The notes: generated by a model from the letters alone, not told the origin. Shown: positions 30,179-41,589, numbered from the stretch's first letter. The stretch is 64,000 nucleotides of DNA from Phymatolithon calcareum (GCA_977006965.1 OZ345384.1:558001-622000), one strand, 5' to 3'. Translations and numbers: made by a program.

Positions 30179-31610
30179 TTATTTTTTAAAAGGCATGGTG
30201 TTGAGCACGTTAATGGTGGATTTGGAAATCGGAGCTAAGTAGCGGCAGGCAATGCCGCGCGGGGTTAAGCTCTGCACGGTTTTAGATTTGTTTGGGAAAT
30301 AGCTTTTTGATCCGAAGGGCAGCGTAAGCGGTAGGTTGGATGTCGTTCCGAAGAGAGATTCATGCGGTGACTCGATTTTGCCGCTCTTTGGCGTTGCTTT
30401 TCTCTTGGCGATGAAATCCTCGAGGGCGAAGTCCCAACATCCCTCTGGGAGTCGCGCGGATGCGAGCTGAGTACGGATGCAGTCTTTCAGCGTGCGAATA
30501 GCGCGCTCTGCCTCTCCGTTCATCTGTGGACTGTTCGGTACCGAGCGCGATATCTGTATGCCTTCTCTGAGCGCGAATTTTCGCGGTGCTCCAGCAAAAC
30601 GTTCTGGTGCGCCATCAGAGTGCATACGTCTGACTGTGTCCAGTAGCGCGCTGGAGATGCTGTATGGCCTGCAGGAGTTGCTGGCCTGCTTGACCCTTTG
30701 TGCGCAACGCAATTCCAGTGAGAAAGCCAGTGGCAGCATCTACAACCACGGTGAAGAAGCGGTCGCCGCGCAGTGTCTGACACTAGTTTGTCCATCGGTT
30801 TGTATTGCGAGTTGCTGAGTGTTGGGTAAGGGGATCTGGCGAGCTTCGATTTCGCGCAGGGCCTGCATGTGTAGTTACCTTTCGATGTCTAAACGGGACT
30901 TTTCATGTGCGGGTTTCTGTGTAGAGCCCGCCTGATTGCAGCTGGGAGAGCGTGCGCGAGTTCATTGTGCACGTGACGAAATGATGCAGGCACTAGTGCC
31001 GCAGAACGCGTTGTGCGAGACTGGTCTACGGCGGGCAGCGGCATGTTGAGCTGCAGCACGTTTCCCGTTTGCGTACCGGTTGCGGTAACATTCGCGGGGG
31101 GCAAGGTGCTTGTTTCGTTACGAGGAATCGTCCGCGGCTAATGAGTATATCGTAGAACTGTGAATGGCGGTCTGCGGAGATGAGGTCGCGGGCAAAGACA
31201 GGCACACGCAGCACCTGGTCGAGTAGAATGTTGTTCTGGGATGGGGCAAGGATCGCCTTTCCGACTTGCGTTCGAAGGGTTTTTCTGTCGTCGTCAAAGC
31301 GTGTCGGCCTGTTGATTTGCCGCGTGTGGCGGAGAGGGGTACCAGAGCTAGTGATGTGATGGGTTGCGGTCGAGTCGAGGAGAGGGGAGATGATGCACTG
31401 CTGATTATTGTTTATGTTGTCACCCTCCGGCGCGTTACTAGGGGCTAACATAGCGGCAACAGTGTCGGCGACCGTTGCGATGAGGTTAGGGTCAGTGGCG
31501 ATGGTGGCGGCAGCAGAGGGCTGTTTTTTGTTGGCGGTCGAGGTCGAGCAGGCCGCAATGCATCGGCAGCGGTCATCACCCTCCATGTGGTTTTCCATCA
31601 AGTGCTTCAT
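30179..31610 (-). pseudogene. Copia protease and integrase remnant
   Basis: From high to low coordinate: PLLDSTATHHIT (aspartic protease, DST in place of DSG; 31026-31610), LRVPVFARDLISADR (GAG-pre-integrase), VHNELAHALPAAI (integrase zinc-binding region), then RMHSDGAPERF...SVPNSPQMNGEAERAIRTL (integrase core with the second Asp and the Glu; 30179-30739). The pieces are in different frames. The C-terminal integrase segment ends where hAT-2 is inserted. Confidence 0.8.
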
Positions 31611-31658
31611 GCACTTGTAGTCGCTGACCGATGCGTCACCCGGACGGCGGCCGTAGCG

Positions 31659-32324
31659 TTAGCGGGAGTTGTTCGTGGTTGAGGGGCCCTGCGCATGACT
31701 CCCGCGACTGTTTCCCCGCGGAGGCTTCGTCGCCATGGGCAGAGCAGAACGGCGGCAAGGAGACGGCTGACGAAGGCAGTTGCCTTTTGATTGTCGGGAA
31801 GGAAGGGGTAAAGCTCGCGAATGGAGTGGGCGTGAGGGTTGGATGGCGGGAGGCCGGCGAGAATGTCCGCGATGTATGCGGGTGGATTTTGCCAGGAAGT
31901 GAGCTGAGTCGTCGGATAGGAGACGATCGTGGCTGTCGCGGTGCGCAGCGATGTCGGCAGCAGCTGACGCGTAGGTGTCGAGTGGTTTGACGATGGCTGT
32001 TGCGGTAACGCCGAAGATTGATGTCTGAGGAGCCTGCTGGAGGAGATGTTTGAAAACGTTGAGAGCGGTCATTGGGGCTATGGCTTGCCGAAAAGATGTG
32101 TGGACCGTGAGCATGAGGAATGATTCTAGAAGCGCGGTTTGCTCCATTTCGATACCGCTGGCGGCCGCTGGCACACGGGTGAGCAGGTGTCCGGCGCGCT
32201 GGCCCTGCGCAACGGCTTCGACGCAGAGCTTCCAGTCGCGGTGGTTAGCAACGTCGGCTCTGAGTCTGTCAACTCCGTCCGTGAGCCAGGGGCGGGTAGG
32301 AATGTGCTCGTTAGTCTGTGCCAT
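31659..32324 (-). pseudogene. Copia gag remnant
   Basis: Begins with a good ATG at 32324 (MAQTNEHIPTRPWLTDGV...). The first 130 residues are helical and gag-like (DWKLCVEAVAQGQRAGHLLTRV, FLMLTVHTSFRQAI). After about residue 130 it loses coherence, probably by frameshift. It precedes the protease fragment by about 50 bases on the same strand, the normal copia order. Confidence 0.65.
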
Positions 32325-32401
32325 GGCGACCGTAGTTGCGGCGTGACTGGTTCCGGACTTTGCGTTTTTGGGGTTTTCTTTACGCGTGGAGCGCGCCGGA
32401 A

Positions 32402-32415
32402 AGCGGCTCTGATGA
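32402..32415 (-). other. Possible copia primer-binding site
   Basis: The minus strand reads CATCAGAGCCG about 80 bases upstream of gag. This resembles the ATCAGAGCC core of the initiator-Met tRNA primer site used by many copia elements. The usual leading TGGT is not present, and the neighbouring LTR could not be verified. Confidence 0.3.
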
Positions 32416-32420
32416 AGGTT

Positions 32421-32679
32421 TTCTAAGTGCGCTATGGTGGTTAACGTCCTGGGCCAATAACCTGAAGAGACTAGTTCTTTGATTTATCGCAATGGTGGAA
32501 CTCTAGCTATTTGTAGGCTAGAGCGCTAATGTGTCCGTCGGCTGGGTGGCACGGTGTGTCGCGTGCTTGGTTCGCCAGCCAGATATGTGGCTGGCGAGTC
32601 ATGCGATCACCGATGTGCGCTATGCACTCGAGTCTCTCGATGTTTGGGTGATGTAGGACTATCAAAACACTTCCATAGA
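32421..32679. other. Possible degraded copia 5' LTR region, nothing definite
   Basis: No second LTR is available for comparison. A local hairpin is formed by GCCAGCC...GGCTGGC at about 32573-32598. Confidence 0.3.
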
Positions 32680-32790
32680 CAGAATCCAGCCAAAACTTCT
32701 TGGCCCGAGGAAAGTTACCCCAAACGTCAACAGATGCGTTGATAGCTTGTAAATAAAAATCTACCTTTCTTCTTTATTTCTGCTTCCAGT
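32680..32790 (+). mobile_element. LINE-A 3' UTR tail
   Basis: 'agacagaatccagccaaaacttcttggcc...gcgttgatagcttgtaaataaaaatctacctttctt' aligns with 5850-5945 of LINE-A on the same strand. Confidence 0.75.
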
Positions 32791-32817
32791 ATTTTTCTCC
32801 TTTGAGGTCGGACCCTG

Positions 32818-33357
32818 CTAGCGTGCGTTCAAGGGTCTCCATATGCTCTCTGGCTTTTTTGCCAAATTCTTCAGCCATACTAGTTGTTGACACGTGTGGG
32901 AATCTGCCACAGGCATACTGCAGCGCGAGTTGCCTTCCTTTGCCAGAAATTTAGATAGAAGTGTTTTCGAAGACTGGTTTGTTTGCATATTCTTTACAGC
33001 TTCATCAAACGGCTCTCTTGTGTCCATCGCGGCGATATATCTTCTCGTGTACTGCCATTCATGGTTGTTTCTGCTTTCAGGCGCTTCATTTGAATACATA
33101 CGTTCTTTCGCTTTGTTCCTTCTCAGCATTTTGAAGGCCAAGATTTCTCGTCGATGTCCCGCACGGAAATACCGTTTTGGGTCTTCACGGTGTTTCCAGA
33201 AACTACTTTTTCTAGTACTGCTTTGTATTTGCTGCCTACGAGCTCTAAAGAGGTGCAGATTTTCTTCGAAGTGTGTGACATCCGCGTCAGAATTCAGACG
33301 CTCTTCGGCATCGCGCTCGGAGTGGTAGTGCTTGACCTTTTCTGTCTCCGAGTTCAA
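32818..33357 (-). pseudogene. Unknown reading frame next to LINE-A debris
   Basis: A 179-codon frame without a convincing ATG at its start. It is rich in charged residues (ERDAEERLNSD, RRNKAKERMYSNEAPESRNNHEWQY) and its upstream part carries a duplicated unit (see 33241-33421). No domain recognised. It lies downstream of a LINE-A reverse-transcriptase remnant on the same strand and could be the C-terminal part of that copy or a fragment of another element. Confidence 0.35.
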
Positions 33358-33421
33358 AAGGAGTGCAGATTTGCTTCGAGTTGTGTGACATCCGCCTCAG
33401 AATTAAAAATCTCTTCGGTCT
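33241..33421. repeat. Tandem duplication, unit about 112 bp
   Basis: 33241-33309 and 33352-33421 share 'gtgcagattt.cttcga..tgtgtgacatccgc.tcagaatt' with scattered substitutions, offset by about 112 bases. In the minus-strand frame it encodes two related peptides (SDADVTHFEENLH and SEADVTQLEANLH). Confidence 0.7.
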
Positions 33422-34207
33422 CAACGGATAAAGCCTCATTAGGGTTCTGAGCACATTTCTAGACTTCTTGATTCTTCCCACCGATTCGGAATCTGAAGTC
33501 TGCAGGGCTTTTAAATAAACTTGAATTATAAAAAAATTCCTAATCTGAAACCACTTCATCTGTCATCGACACGCCCAGGCCCAGGTATTTCACGTCCCTT
33601 ACTTTCTGTAAGATTCGCCCAGATAACTGAAGCTGATGACGTGCAACAGCCTTAGTCCAACGAACGGCACATTTTGACTTCTTCCGCCTCATTCCGTTGT
33701 TCTGCGCCTATAGGTCGTGTATCCTATGTAGTCGCTTGGCTGACATTGCAGGCACCTTGACCTCATCCGAAAAGAGCTTGTAGGGCTTCTTTGACTCTTG
33801 CTTTGATCGAATCAAACTCCAGGGCGAATGAACCATAAAGATGTTGCACAGGCATGGGCTCAACGGAGTGTCACAAACACACCCCAAATGGTGTTTGTAG
33901 GTTCATAATTTGCGCCTTGGGTGCATATTGCCCCCATGCGAGCCGCAAGAATTCTTTACAGAAAGTAACTGGCTTAACAGCCGTGCGGTTTCTTCTGTAG
34001 CATAGTGCTTGACGTTAAATGCTTTTCTTACTTTCGACGTGCCCAGATTCGAATCAGCGCCTGTCGCAGATTTTATTTATACTATTTCTGAGGCACCGAT
34101 TCTCTGACAGATGTGCTCAGTGATCTTTCATGTTCAGTGCCGGTCAATGCGAATTTCCGGTCTGTCCATTGCGCGTTAGAATAGACTGCAACAACCCACG
34201 ATAATAA

Positions 34208-34534
34208 CAAAGCATTGGAAAAAATAATTGCTATTGTAATTATTTAAATTATTGTTCCAATAATTTATTCCTGAGTCTCGCCTATTTATTGTATTTATTG
34301 AGATCGTCGTGGTTGCGACAATTATTGTATCGGACTCCTCATTTTTTCGATCCGGTTATTCTATCGCGACAGAAAGTAGCAAGAAGGATCCAATAATTCG
34401 GGGAATAACCAGTTATTTATACCTCGCTGAACTTGAATACAATAATTTATTGCTTCTGCGTTCAACAATAAATTATTTATTCTCGACACTTTTCGAGAAA
34501 AGAATAAAAATAAATAAATAATTCCAATGCTTTG
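34208..34534. mobile_element. hAT-type MITE, 327 bp, with 8-bp target duplication
   Basis: The inverted termini CAAAGCATTGGAA/TTCCAATGCTTTG are flanked by GATAATAA at 34200-34207 and 34535-34542. The interior is AT-rich with repeated AATAATTTATT words like those at the ends of hAT-2, suggesting it is mobilised by that family. No ORF of note. Confidence 0.88.
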
Positions 34535-34612
34535 GATAATAATGCCGTGTAAAACAGAGATACTGCTCCAACTTCCGGATCACCTTCTCATGTATTCGTG
34601 TTTGCGACACGG

Positions 34613-34692
34613 AGGGCCTTGTCGCAAGGCCCTGTGTTGAGCGCAAGGACCCTAGCGAGTGACTCACTAGGGCCCCTAGTGAGTCACTCGCT
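34613..34692. repeat. Two adjacent palindromes
   Basis: 34613-34621/34625-34633 form a 9-bp stem (AGGGCCTTG) with a 3-base loop. 34654-34672/34674-34692 form a 19-bp perfect stem (AGCGAGTGACTCACTAGGG) with a single central base. They sit between the hAT MITE and the resuming LINE-A sequence. Confidence 0.85.
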
Positions 34693-35330
34693 GTCGTCTG
34701 TCTGATCATAGGAGGGCTCCAGGAAGGGAATCACCTTTTCAGGTATTTCTTGGTCATGGAACTTCATTAACCGTTCGGTGAGTACTTCTCTCGGAACGAA
34801 GTCATATGCCGCCGTTAGGCCCAAAACAGCGACGAAACTATGTCCTTGCTGACGAAGTGTTTCTGCGTCCAGGAGGGCCACCATTCTTTTGAATTCCCAA
34901 TGGCACTTAGTCCGATATATAATTCCGTCGAATAAACATGTCCAGTTTCATTTCGATGATTTTTCACGTATGGCTTAACAGGGAAACCGGTCGATAGTTT
35001 TTAAGTATTCTAATTTCAGCTTTGTATACTGTAATAACCTTAATTCTTCTCGGAGACAACCACAGCTTCCTTGATCGCAAACAATAGTGCAGTACTCGGC
35101 TTTGGGTCCACCTTCAGCATTTCGTTCTTAACCTTGTCCAGCGCTGGTGATTTGCGATTTTTATTGATCTGATTGTAGCTTCTATGTCATTGCGGAAGGT
35201 CCAGTGCGCGGTGGAGAATGCATGATGCTCTAACGGCGAAGTTTGTCCAGACGATGTAAGACGTCTTGCGACTGTCCCGCTCCAACAATTCATGTGCATC
35301 AAATGAGAACCGAGCTATGAAGCAATGATT

Positions 35331-35839
35331 CAAGATCGAGTCTAGCGATCCGCGCGGTCATCGCGTATGCAGCACATTGCGAGCGCCATCGAATCGTCTA
35401 TCCACGGCAAGCCCATTCAATGCCAAGAGTACAAAAGCAATCCCAATCCCTTTTGCTCAGTCACATTGAATTATCTGCATTTCATGCGTTCGTGTCATCG
35501 CAGGAGTTCGTATGGTCCTCACTCGAGACCTTTAGAGTTTGAAGAGTTAGTGTGCGTGTAGACATAAGTGTTTCCGCCCAGATAGATAGGAGGGGTGAGG
35601 ATGAGGGCGGAGTAAATTGATCATTTTTTCACCGCAAAGATTGCGCGCCGACAAGGCTACACACGATCGCAATAGCGGCAACGGGCTGACGACCCTGAAC
35701 CACGCTATACCGGTCATCGACATGGCATTGTCACTTTCACCGCCGGGTTCTCTACGCGGCGAACCTCTTCCTATCTCCATGCCAGCTAATTTGCTAAGAA
35801 TATAAATTAGCTATGTAGGGATGAGCGGCAGGCAGAGGA
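35331..35839. other. Intergenic, no recognised gene
   Basis: Short frames on both strands without domains. 'gcaggcagaggagaag' just before 35840 resembles 'tcaggcagacaagaag' after 36210 and may be a diverged target duplication of the next LINE-A copy. Confidence 0.4.
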
Positions 35840-36240
35840 GAAGAAGAAGAAAGGTAGATTTTTATTTAAAAGCTACCAACGCATCTGCTGACGCTTGGGG
35901 CAACTTTCCTAGTGCCAAGAGGTTTTAGTTGGATTCTGTCTAAATAAGAATATCTTTTTATTTTGATATAACACGATTCAGAGGCGTACAAAAACCCACC
36001 TTTGGTCTCCTTCGGGACTTCGATGGGGACATTTACTCCCCTGTCCTGTGGCACGCGATGATTTCAGGTTGGATGAAGTCCTTACTTGACCACAGCCTCA
36101 AACATGGTTAAGAGCTCGTCGAGTGCTCGCTTAGTTCATGCGCTGTTTGGAAAGTCTTTTCTTTGCGAGGCCATTTATCACGTCTTCGATGTCATATTTC
36201 CCACAATGACCGAGCGTCAGGCAGACAAGAAGCGTGCTTA
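35840..36240 (-). mobile_element. LINE-A 3' end, 5'-truncated
   Basis: The reverse complement aligns with LINE-A 5570-5950: the end of ORF2, the 'ccacaggacaggggagta' block, 'ttggcactaggaaagttgcc'-like sequence and the 'ttttaaataaaaatctacctttctt' tail. The coding part has frameshifts. Confidence 0.8.
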
Positions 36241-37189
36241 GAAATAGCTATCAGAATTAAGGCCCTGTCGCAATCTAAGTAAAGGTAAAAATAAAGAATC
36301 ACTGCTTTCTAGCCCCAAAACGAAAATAAGCATTCATTATTATTATTTTAGCTATGTGGGCGAAGAAAAACGCTGGAGACAGCTGCGATCCTTGCTTAGT
36401 GTTCTCCTAATATCTCCGTGAGAGTGCCCTTGCCATCTTCGATATCTTGAACAAGGCGAAGCTCGTCGAGCTCCTCCAGGAAACGGATGGAATTTCTCTT
36501 TGCGACAGATACTGCCTTTTTCATCTTTGCTTGAATGTGTGTGCCTGCCAGTACGACAACTGATGAGAATAGAATTCTTGACCCACCTATGGTATTGTGG
36601 TAAACAGCCTCCGCGATACAGAAAGTAATATTGAGGTTACAAGTCCAGTCACAAGCAAGAATTGAATTACGTTACGCGAAGGGCGTAAAGATGTCGCCGC
36701 GCAGTGGTGTGCCGCAGTATTCTCGGGAAACAGGTACGCGAATCTCAGAATGAATCCTGTCCAGGAACATCTTAAAGGCCCCCTAGCGTCTATGTGACGG
36801 GAATATACTCTCAATTGAGGCACGATTTTCCCTCAATTGATGGAATGAGTATCATTTAATTTTGCAAAGAATGCTAGTCACTATCAGGCTCGTCAAAAGC
36901 ATCAATCTCATTGATGTGTTCAACTTGAAAAACATTTTCTACCAGTTGAAGTGCCACATATGTAGATTGCGATGCCATCAATCCTAATTCATGAGGTGCA
37001 CACGAGCGTCGTATGGCAGACTCTGCTGTTGTTTTACGCAGCAAAAGTAGTCATCATGCCAGCAGCAATCTTCCTTTTCTTCTCCGTTGGAGTTCAATGG
37101 GTTTCGACACCGCTCTTCGCGGCAAATGTACGTTTTGGACAGACTGAACTTCGACGAGTATTGCGCAAGTCAAATGAGTTGTCAATGAG
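36241..37189. other. No definite gene
   Basis: Part of 36860-37189 may be the decayed downstream portion of the piggyBac-like frame on the minus strand. A 102-codon plus-strand frame (36972-37280) is probably its shadow. 36590-36800 shows weak similarity to the LINE-B 3' region. Confidence 0.35.
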
Positions 37190-37640
37190 TTGTTCGGTCA
37201 GCCTTTCATATTACCTTTACTGCGTCATGTCATCTCAGTGTCTCAAAATGAAGGAGCGGGGATATACTTGTTCAGCCTGATAGACTTCCATAAATCTCTC
37301 TTTGCGCCTAACTCAAACCTTGTCATGAGGATGAGTAGTCCGAGAAACTTAAGAAGTTCTGTCGCTGTAGTCTCCTTTCTTCCAATTCGTTTCAGCTTAG
37401 CGGATGTCCAAGAAACAAGTTTGTACATGTGTACTTCGGAAAACATAGTCATGAAACATTCGTACGGAATGTGGAACCGATGCCACCGTTTTCAAATTTA
37501 ACACCTCCGTCTATAGAGCGAACTTTCCAGAACTGATGGTGAATACTTCCCCCAATTGGATATAGAACTTGACTCTCGAAACAATGGCACTCCATAAGCA
37601 AAAGTACCTTGCTCTCGGTCTGGCGTATTGAAATCAAGCT
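37190..37640 (-). pseudogene. PiggyBac-type transposase remnant (DDE_Tnp_1_7-like)
   Basis: The minus strand encodes ATELLKFLGLLILMTRFELG followed by AKRDLWKSIRLNKYIPAPSF. This matches the conserved start of the piggyBac-like DDE_Tnp_1_7 domain (S/T-ELL-F-G-L-M, RDLW, KYIPAP), as found in protist piggyBac-derived elements. An in-frame stop follows soon after, and the catalytic Asp residues were not found. The frame upstream toward 37640 may be the N-terminal part. Confidence 0.55.
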
Positions 37641-38734
37641 CCTCGTGTGATGACTGGTTCTAAGAACTTTGCAGGGCGTTAAGCGGGAGAGCCCGAAAGA
37701 GGGTGTTCAGAGCTTCCGTTGATTTTATTGATGTTTCTGTTGACTTCTGGCGAGCTTGTGGTTGATACTGGAACAGAGAACTTGGCGTCTCGCGAAGAAG
37801 TTTGGCGACAACGAGTACTGTAAGCCAGCTTTCGTGGTACAGAGTTTTGCCGGCTGGGGCTGGATACAAGCATTCGAGAGGAAGGAGGACGTTCGTCAGC
37901 ATTTCCTGCCTTAACGATAACAATCTTGACAGTCTCAATCTTAATTTTCTCCATCGGTTTCTGAAATAAGACTCATTTCATGCGAAGTGACGGCTCGCGC
38001 AAATTTTCCTTTCCTCAACGAGTACCTCTTGAACCCTGAAGTTCACCTTTTTCAACTTGGAAACGCTCCATGAAGTCGGAAGCATTCTGCGAGACTGGTC
38101 ACTGATGTTGCCTTGGTGTGTACGTCTGCACCGACCACTCGGCGCGGGTCACTTTCGCGCGACATGGCAGATGGACTTCTTCTGATTGACCAGCATATTT
38201 TCGTTCCTATCACCGAACGACGCTCTTTTAAGATGTTAGTTAAAGAAAGCAAGACAGAAATATGGTTTCTCTTACAGCTCAAAGAGAAATTTGTACTGCA
38301 ATTCCATGTGCTCCTGCAATAACGACTGCAATAAGCGGAAGTCTATCAATATTGTTTCCTATATCGACTCTAATGTACCAATCGCATATGGCACGTGATA
38401 ATGGTTGTAGACATGTAACATAAGGATCAGTCTTAATGTCCCTATCACAATAAATTCTACGCCTGTCTCGATACCCTTATGCTGACGATGCTATAGCGCG
38501 ATGCAATCTCCTGTTACTATTGTAATAACTTTTTGGAGTGCATATATTGATTACAAATGGTGCAACGGACGGCAATCGCTAATTTCGAGTGTCGTAAAGT
38601 CCTAAGAAATGTGCCGACTTTCCTCAAGTTGGAACACATGGTACCTTTCAATAAATCCTCTTAATTACGACTGCAATCCCTACGATATTGCAAAGTATTC
38701 CAATATATTGCTATTGCAATCATATTGGTGCAGA
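37641..38734. other. No definite gene; AT-rich part may be hAT-derived
   Basis: Minus-strand frames at 37660-37954 and 38052-38282 are short and unassigned and could be the N-terminus of the piggyBac-like remnant. 38320-38730 contains repeated TGCAATA/CAATATTG words like the ends of hAT-1. Confidence 0.35.
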
Positions 38735-39028
38735 ACTAATGCTCAAGGAAGCTGGCAGAGAAAACGAAAGGAGATGAAAGAAGGTAACGAGATGATCAGC
38801 TACCGTAAGCATCCTAAATTGTGTCCAACTCGGGTAATCCCTCGAAAGGAGGGTGGTTGAGGATTGGCTGCGTACAGATGATGTTAAGCTCCCCGAAGCT
38901 CAGCACTTTGTGCGGCTTTGAGTTCTTGCGACATCAAGTACCACTCGTATCTTTTAAAGTCTACTGTAGCCGTAAGGACGTGGAGTTGTTCAAGGACAAT
39001 CCTAAACCTGCAATAAAGAAAGAAAGAA
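38735..39028 (+). mobile_element. LINE-B family 3' end
   Basis: 'gctcaaggaagctggcagagaaaacg...gacatcaagtaccactcgtatctttt...gtagccgtaaggacgtgga' is shared with 56521-56815. It ends in 'gcaataaagaaagaaagaag', the same (AAAG)n tail as LINE-B at 6255. Confidence 0.75.
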
Positions 39029-39030
39029 GA

Positions 39031-39661
39031 ACTGTCAGCATGTGTATGAAAAATCGATAACGAGGAAGATGATTGATAGCAATCATAAGGACCATGGACG
39101 AATGGTTGGTACGAATCCCTGCAGCCAACTCAAACTGTGTCGTGATCTCATAGGCACCTCAAGCAGGAAATATCTCGCTGGGCGCTGTTGTTCTGTTGTA
39201 CGTGGTTGATAGTGCCAGTTCCGTCTTTTCAAATATGCCGAAGATAGTTGATTTCCGATTGTGATACTCATTTGAAACTCAGCACAGAAAGACAGATTCC
39301 AGGAAACATGAATCGTAGGTCGTGTTACAAAGCCTAGAGGATGTCATTTCACCAGCCGTTTAAATGCTCAACGCCGCAATAAACATTGAGGAAACCTAAA
39401 TAAGCTTTTTGACCTGGCGCACGTGCAGAATATGTGGATTAAGATCTAAGTCATCTTTATGTGCAAAAGTACCTTCATTCATAGCGTTCAACGTATTCCC
39501 CCGTTTTGCTCCCATTCCCCTTCGCAATCGTGTTCATTTATCCGTCGGTTTCTCAGAAGGACAAAAAGATTCAGGCAGCTTTCTAGCTCGCTCATCCCCG
39601 TGAAGTTTTCTCTTTCAAGTCTGCATAGCTTCACCAGCTCAATCGAGGAGCGCATGAAGTC
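39031..39661. other. Intergenic, no recognised gene
   Basis: Nothing identified. This is the 3' flank of the zinc-finger gene. Confidence 0.4.
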
Positions 39662-40060
39662 TTACTGCTTTCTCTCTTTGTGAATGGAGCTCATATGCTT
39701 TGCTAAATGCGACCGCTGCTTGAACTGCCGGTTACACAACTTACAGCAATGTCTTCGCTCGTTCTTGTGTACATTTGATATGTGACGAGTAAGGCCGTCA
39801 CGAAACGCGAAACTCTTCCCGCATAGAGGACATATGTTTTTCTGCTTTTTGCCGTGCACATCGCCAACATGCTTGTTCAGGTTTCCTCGATCAGTGAAAA
39901 TCCGTTCACAAACTGAGCACTGAAACGGCTTGGAGGACGACTGGCCTTTGCCGCTTAGGGCAGCGGATTGGGTTTCCTTTGTCGAGGCTCCACCGCTTGA
40001 AGCAGAGCTTCCAGGTGGATTCAGGATGTACTTGATATCTGACTTCTTTGGGGCAGCCAT
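39662..40060 (-). CDS. Small C2H2 zinc-finger protein, three fingers
   Basis: 132 residues from ATG 40060. An upstream in-frame extension to 40120 is rejected because it would start within or next to the TATA box. A Ser/Gly-rich N-terminus is followed by three tandem C2H2 fingers: C48-C51-H64-H69, C77-C80-H93-H98 and C106-C109-H122-H127, each CX2CX12HX4H. Linkers are short and basic. The protein stops right after the third finger, so fingers make up the whole C-terminal two thirds; it is probably a DNA- or RNA-binding nuclear protein. All metal ligands are present and there are no stops, so it looks functional. A related broken finger lies in the gypsy element at 49.0-49.3 kb. Confidence 0.85.
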   Translation of the reverse strand: MAAPKKSDIKYILNPPGSSASSGGASTKETQSAALSGKGQSSSKPFQCSVCERIFTDRGNLNKHVGDVHGKKQKNICPLCGKSFAFRDGLTRHISNVHKNERRHCCKLCNRQFKQRSHLAKHMSSIHKERKQ

Positions 40061-40122
40061 ATCTCGATGAAGCCTTCGACCTTTAGAGCAAGAAAACTGC
40101 ATAGGAGCACATACATGCATGC

Positions 40123-40130
40123 TTTATATA
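40123..40130 (-). promoter_or_regulatory. Putative TATA box of the zinc-finger gene
   Basis: TATATAAA on the minus strand, 63 bases upstream of the preferred ATG. Confidence 0.5.
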
Positions 40131-41589
40131 CTATACATATCCTCCCAAGAATCTGTACAATTCCACTTCGCTGTAGCCATCAAAGAGATGTCGGCATACT
40201 CTCTTTTTCTTCTCTTTCAATGATGCGGCGCAAAAATGCACTAGAACTTTCTGTACCGAAATTAGACTCCGTTAACGGTATCAATCTCAATATCCAATAG
40301 GCTTGGGTGTGTTACTATATTCCTTCTGCATTAAAAACGAATACTTCCAAAAAATCCCACTAGATAGTCCAATTCAGCACTTCTTCCAATTAAAAAGGTA
40401 CATATGTCTACTTGGAAATCTTTCTTATGAAATTCACCGAAAATCGTCTTTCTACCATCCACACGATGCGGACAATGATTAAGTCTTGCCTAATCTGCGG
40501 CTGTCAATAATACTGTACAATAATGATATGCGTTAGCCAAATCTCTTCACAAATAGATTTATGTATACCACCGCGCATGCGGTCAGAAAAGCCTTCCGGA
40601 GGTCTTCCAAATTAATATAAAAGCATTAATTCATGCTCCTGTGTATGTCTGCGTTTTGAATAGAATGTGAGGTCCCACGCGGTCTCGTCAATGTAGCTAT
40701 TTGGGTCCGAGAGAGCTCGGGTCTGACTGTTACTTCGCGGCAGTGAGGAACTTAACTGAGCTAAGAAATCTCCTCTAGTCCAAATCGCACATATGTGGAA
40801 GAAAGTGGCATGGCTCCAACGGACAGCTGTCGTTATACGGACCACAAGATGTTTACTTGTGGGTTTGATGAGTCCCAAGTGGTTTTGAAAGAGACTGTGT
40901 GGACGTGAGAATGAGAGGAGGCGGAACCAAAAAGCATCTTCAAGCTCTAGAGTCTTCGTTATATCGTACAATCTTCTCTAATACGTGCTGAGTACACTTT
41001 CACGATTTATAATGCCACTGTTCTGTAGAGTGTACTCGTTTTAAAGAATCAGAAGAAACGCAGAGCTTATATGATTGCACAAATAGTTCCGCGCTTGTCC
41101 AACTACTGGCCCTATCTTGGTGGGTACCAATGGCTATCGGCGTTCAGAGAGAAGTGAACTGAACGGGTACATTATCCAATCTGCAACGATTGATGAATAT
41201 CGAAAAGAGTAAGGTAAATCCAGAGAGGAGATGGCCCGCTTCGGCTTGCAGGGAAGTTTAGCGGGGTCAGACAGCAATGGACTCGTCTTCATCGAGCGCT
41301 GAGCCAACTCGCCCTCCCAGGTCTGTGTCAGGTTGATCAAAACGATGGGTTTGGTCTCACGAGGGAGGGGCAATTTTTTCTTAATATTCAAGGCAGTCTT
41401 GAGCAAAACCGCTCTAATTGAGAATTGTATGTGAATGCAATGACTATTCTTGAGACGCCGACGCATCTGCAAAAAGCTGAAAGCGCCTCGCTTCTTCCGA
41501 TTTTTCACGCAAGCCCAGAAGTAGCACGATCTATCGGTAAGCGAAAAGCGCTTCACTGATCGGCACAATAGAAATTGAGGAAGCCGAGA
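40131..41589. other. Intergenic, no recognised gene
   Basis: A 269-codon minus-strand frame (41134-41943) runs through this stretch and into LINE-A 3' sequence. It has no domain and is probably chance. Confidence 0.4.

Larger units (their letters stand above)
27260..32420 (-). mobile_element. Degenerate Ty1/copia LTR retrotransposon with a nested hAT
   Basis: On the minus strand the domain order is gag, protease, integrase, reverse transcriptase, diagnostic for Ty1/copia. The element is broken by many frameshifts and stops and interrupted between integrase and reverse transcriptase by a hAT element (about 28725-30178). The RNase H domain and the 3' LTR are missing at the low-coordinate end. 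No pair of LTRs was found. A possible primer-binding site lies at 32402-32415. Confidence 0.82.
33390..35330 (-). mobile_element. LINE-A reverse-transcriptase remnant split by a 0.8-kb insert
   Basis: Decreasing coordinates follow the LINE-A protein. IKIANHQ-type linker and LLDAETLRQQGHSFVAVLGLTAAYD...VIPFLEPSYDQT lie at 34684-35330. After a gap, PLSPCLCNI-like, LYGSFALEFDSI, VRDVKYLGLGVS and RIKKSRNVL lie at 33390-33900. Frameshifts are frequent and the FADD site is not preserved. The intervening segment 33905-34690 includes a hAT MITE and two palindromes and is not LINE sequence. Confidence 0.7.
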
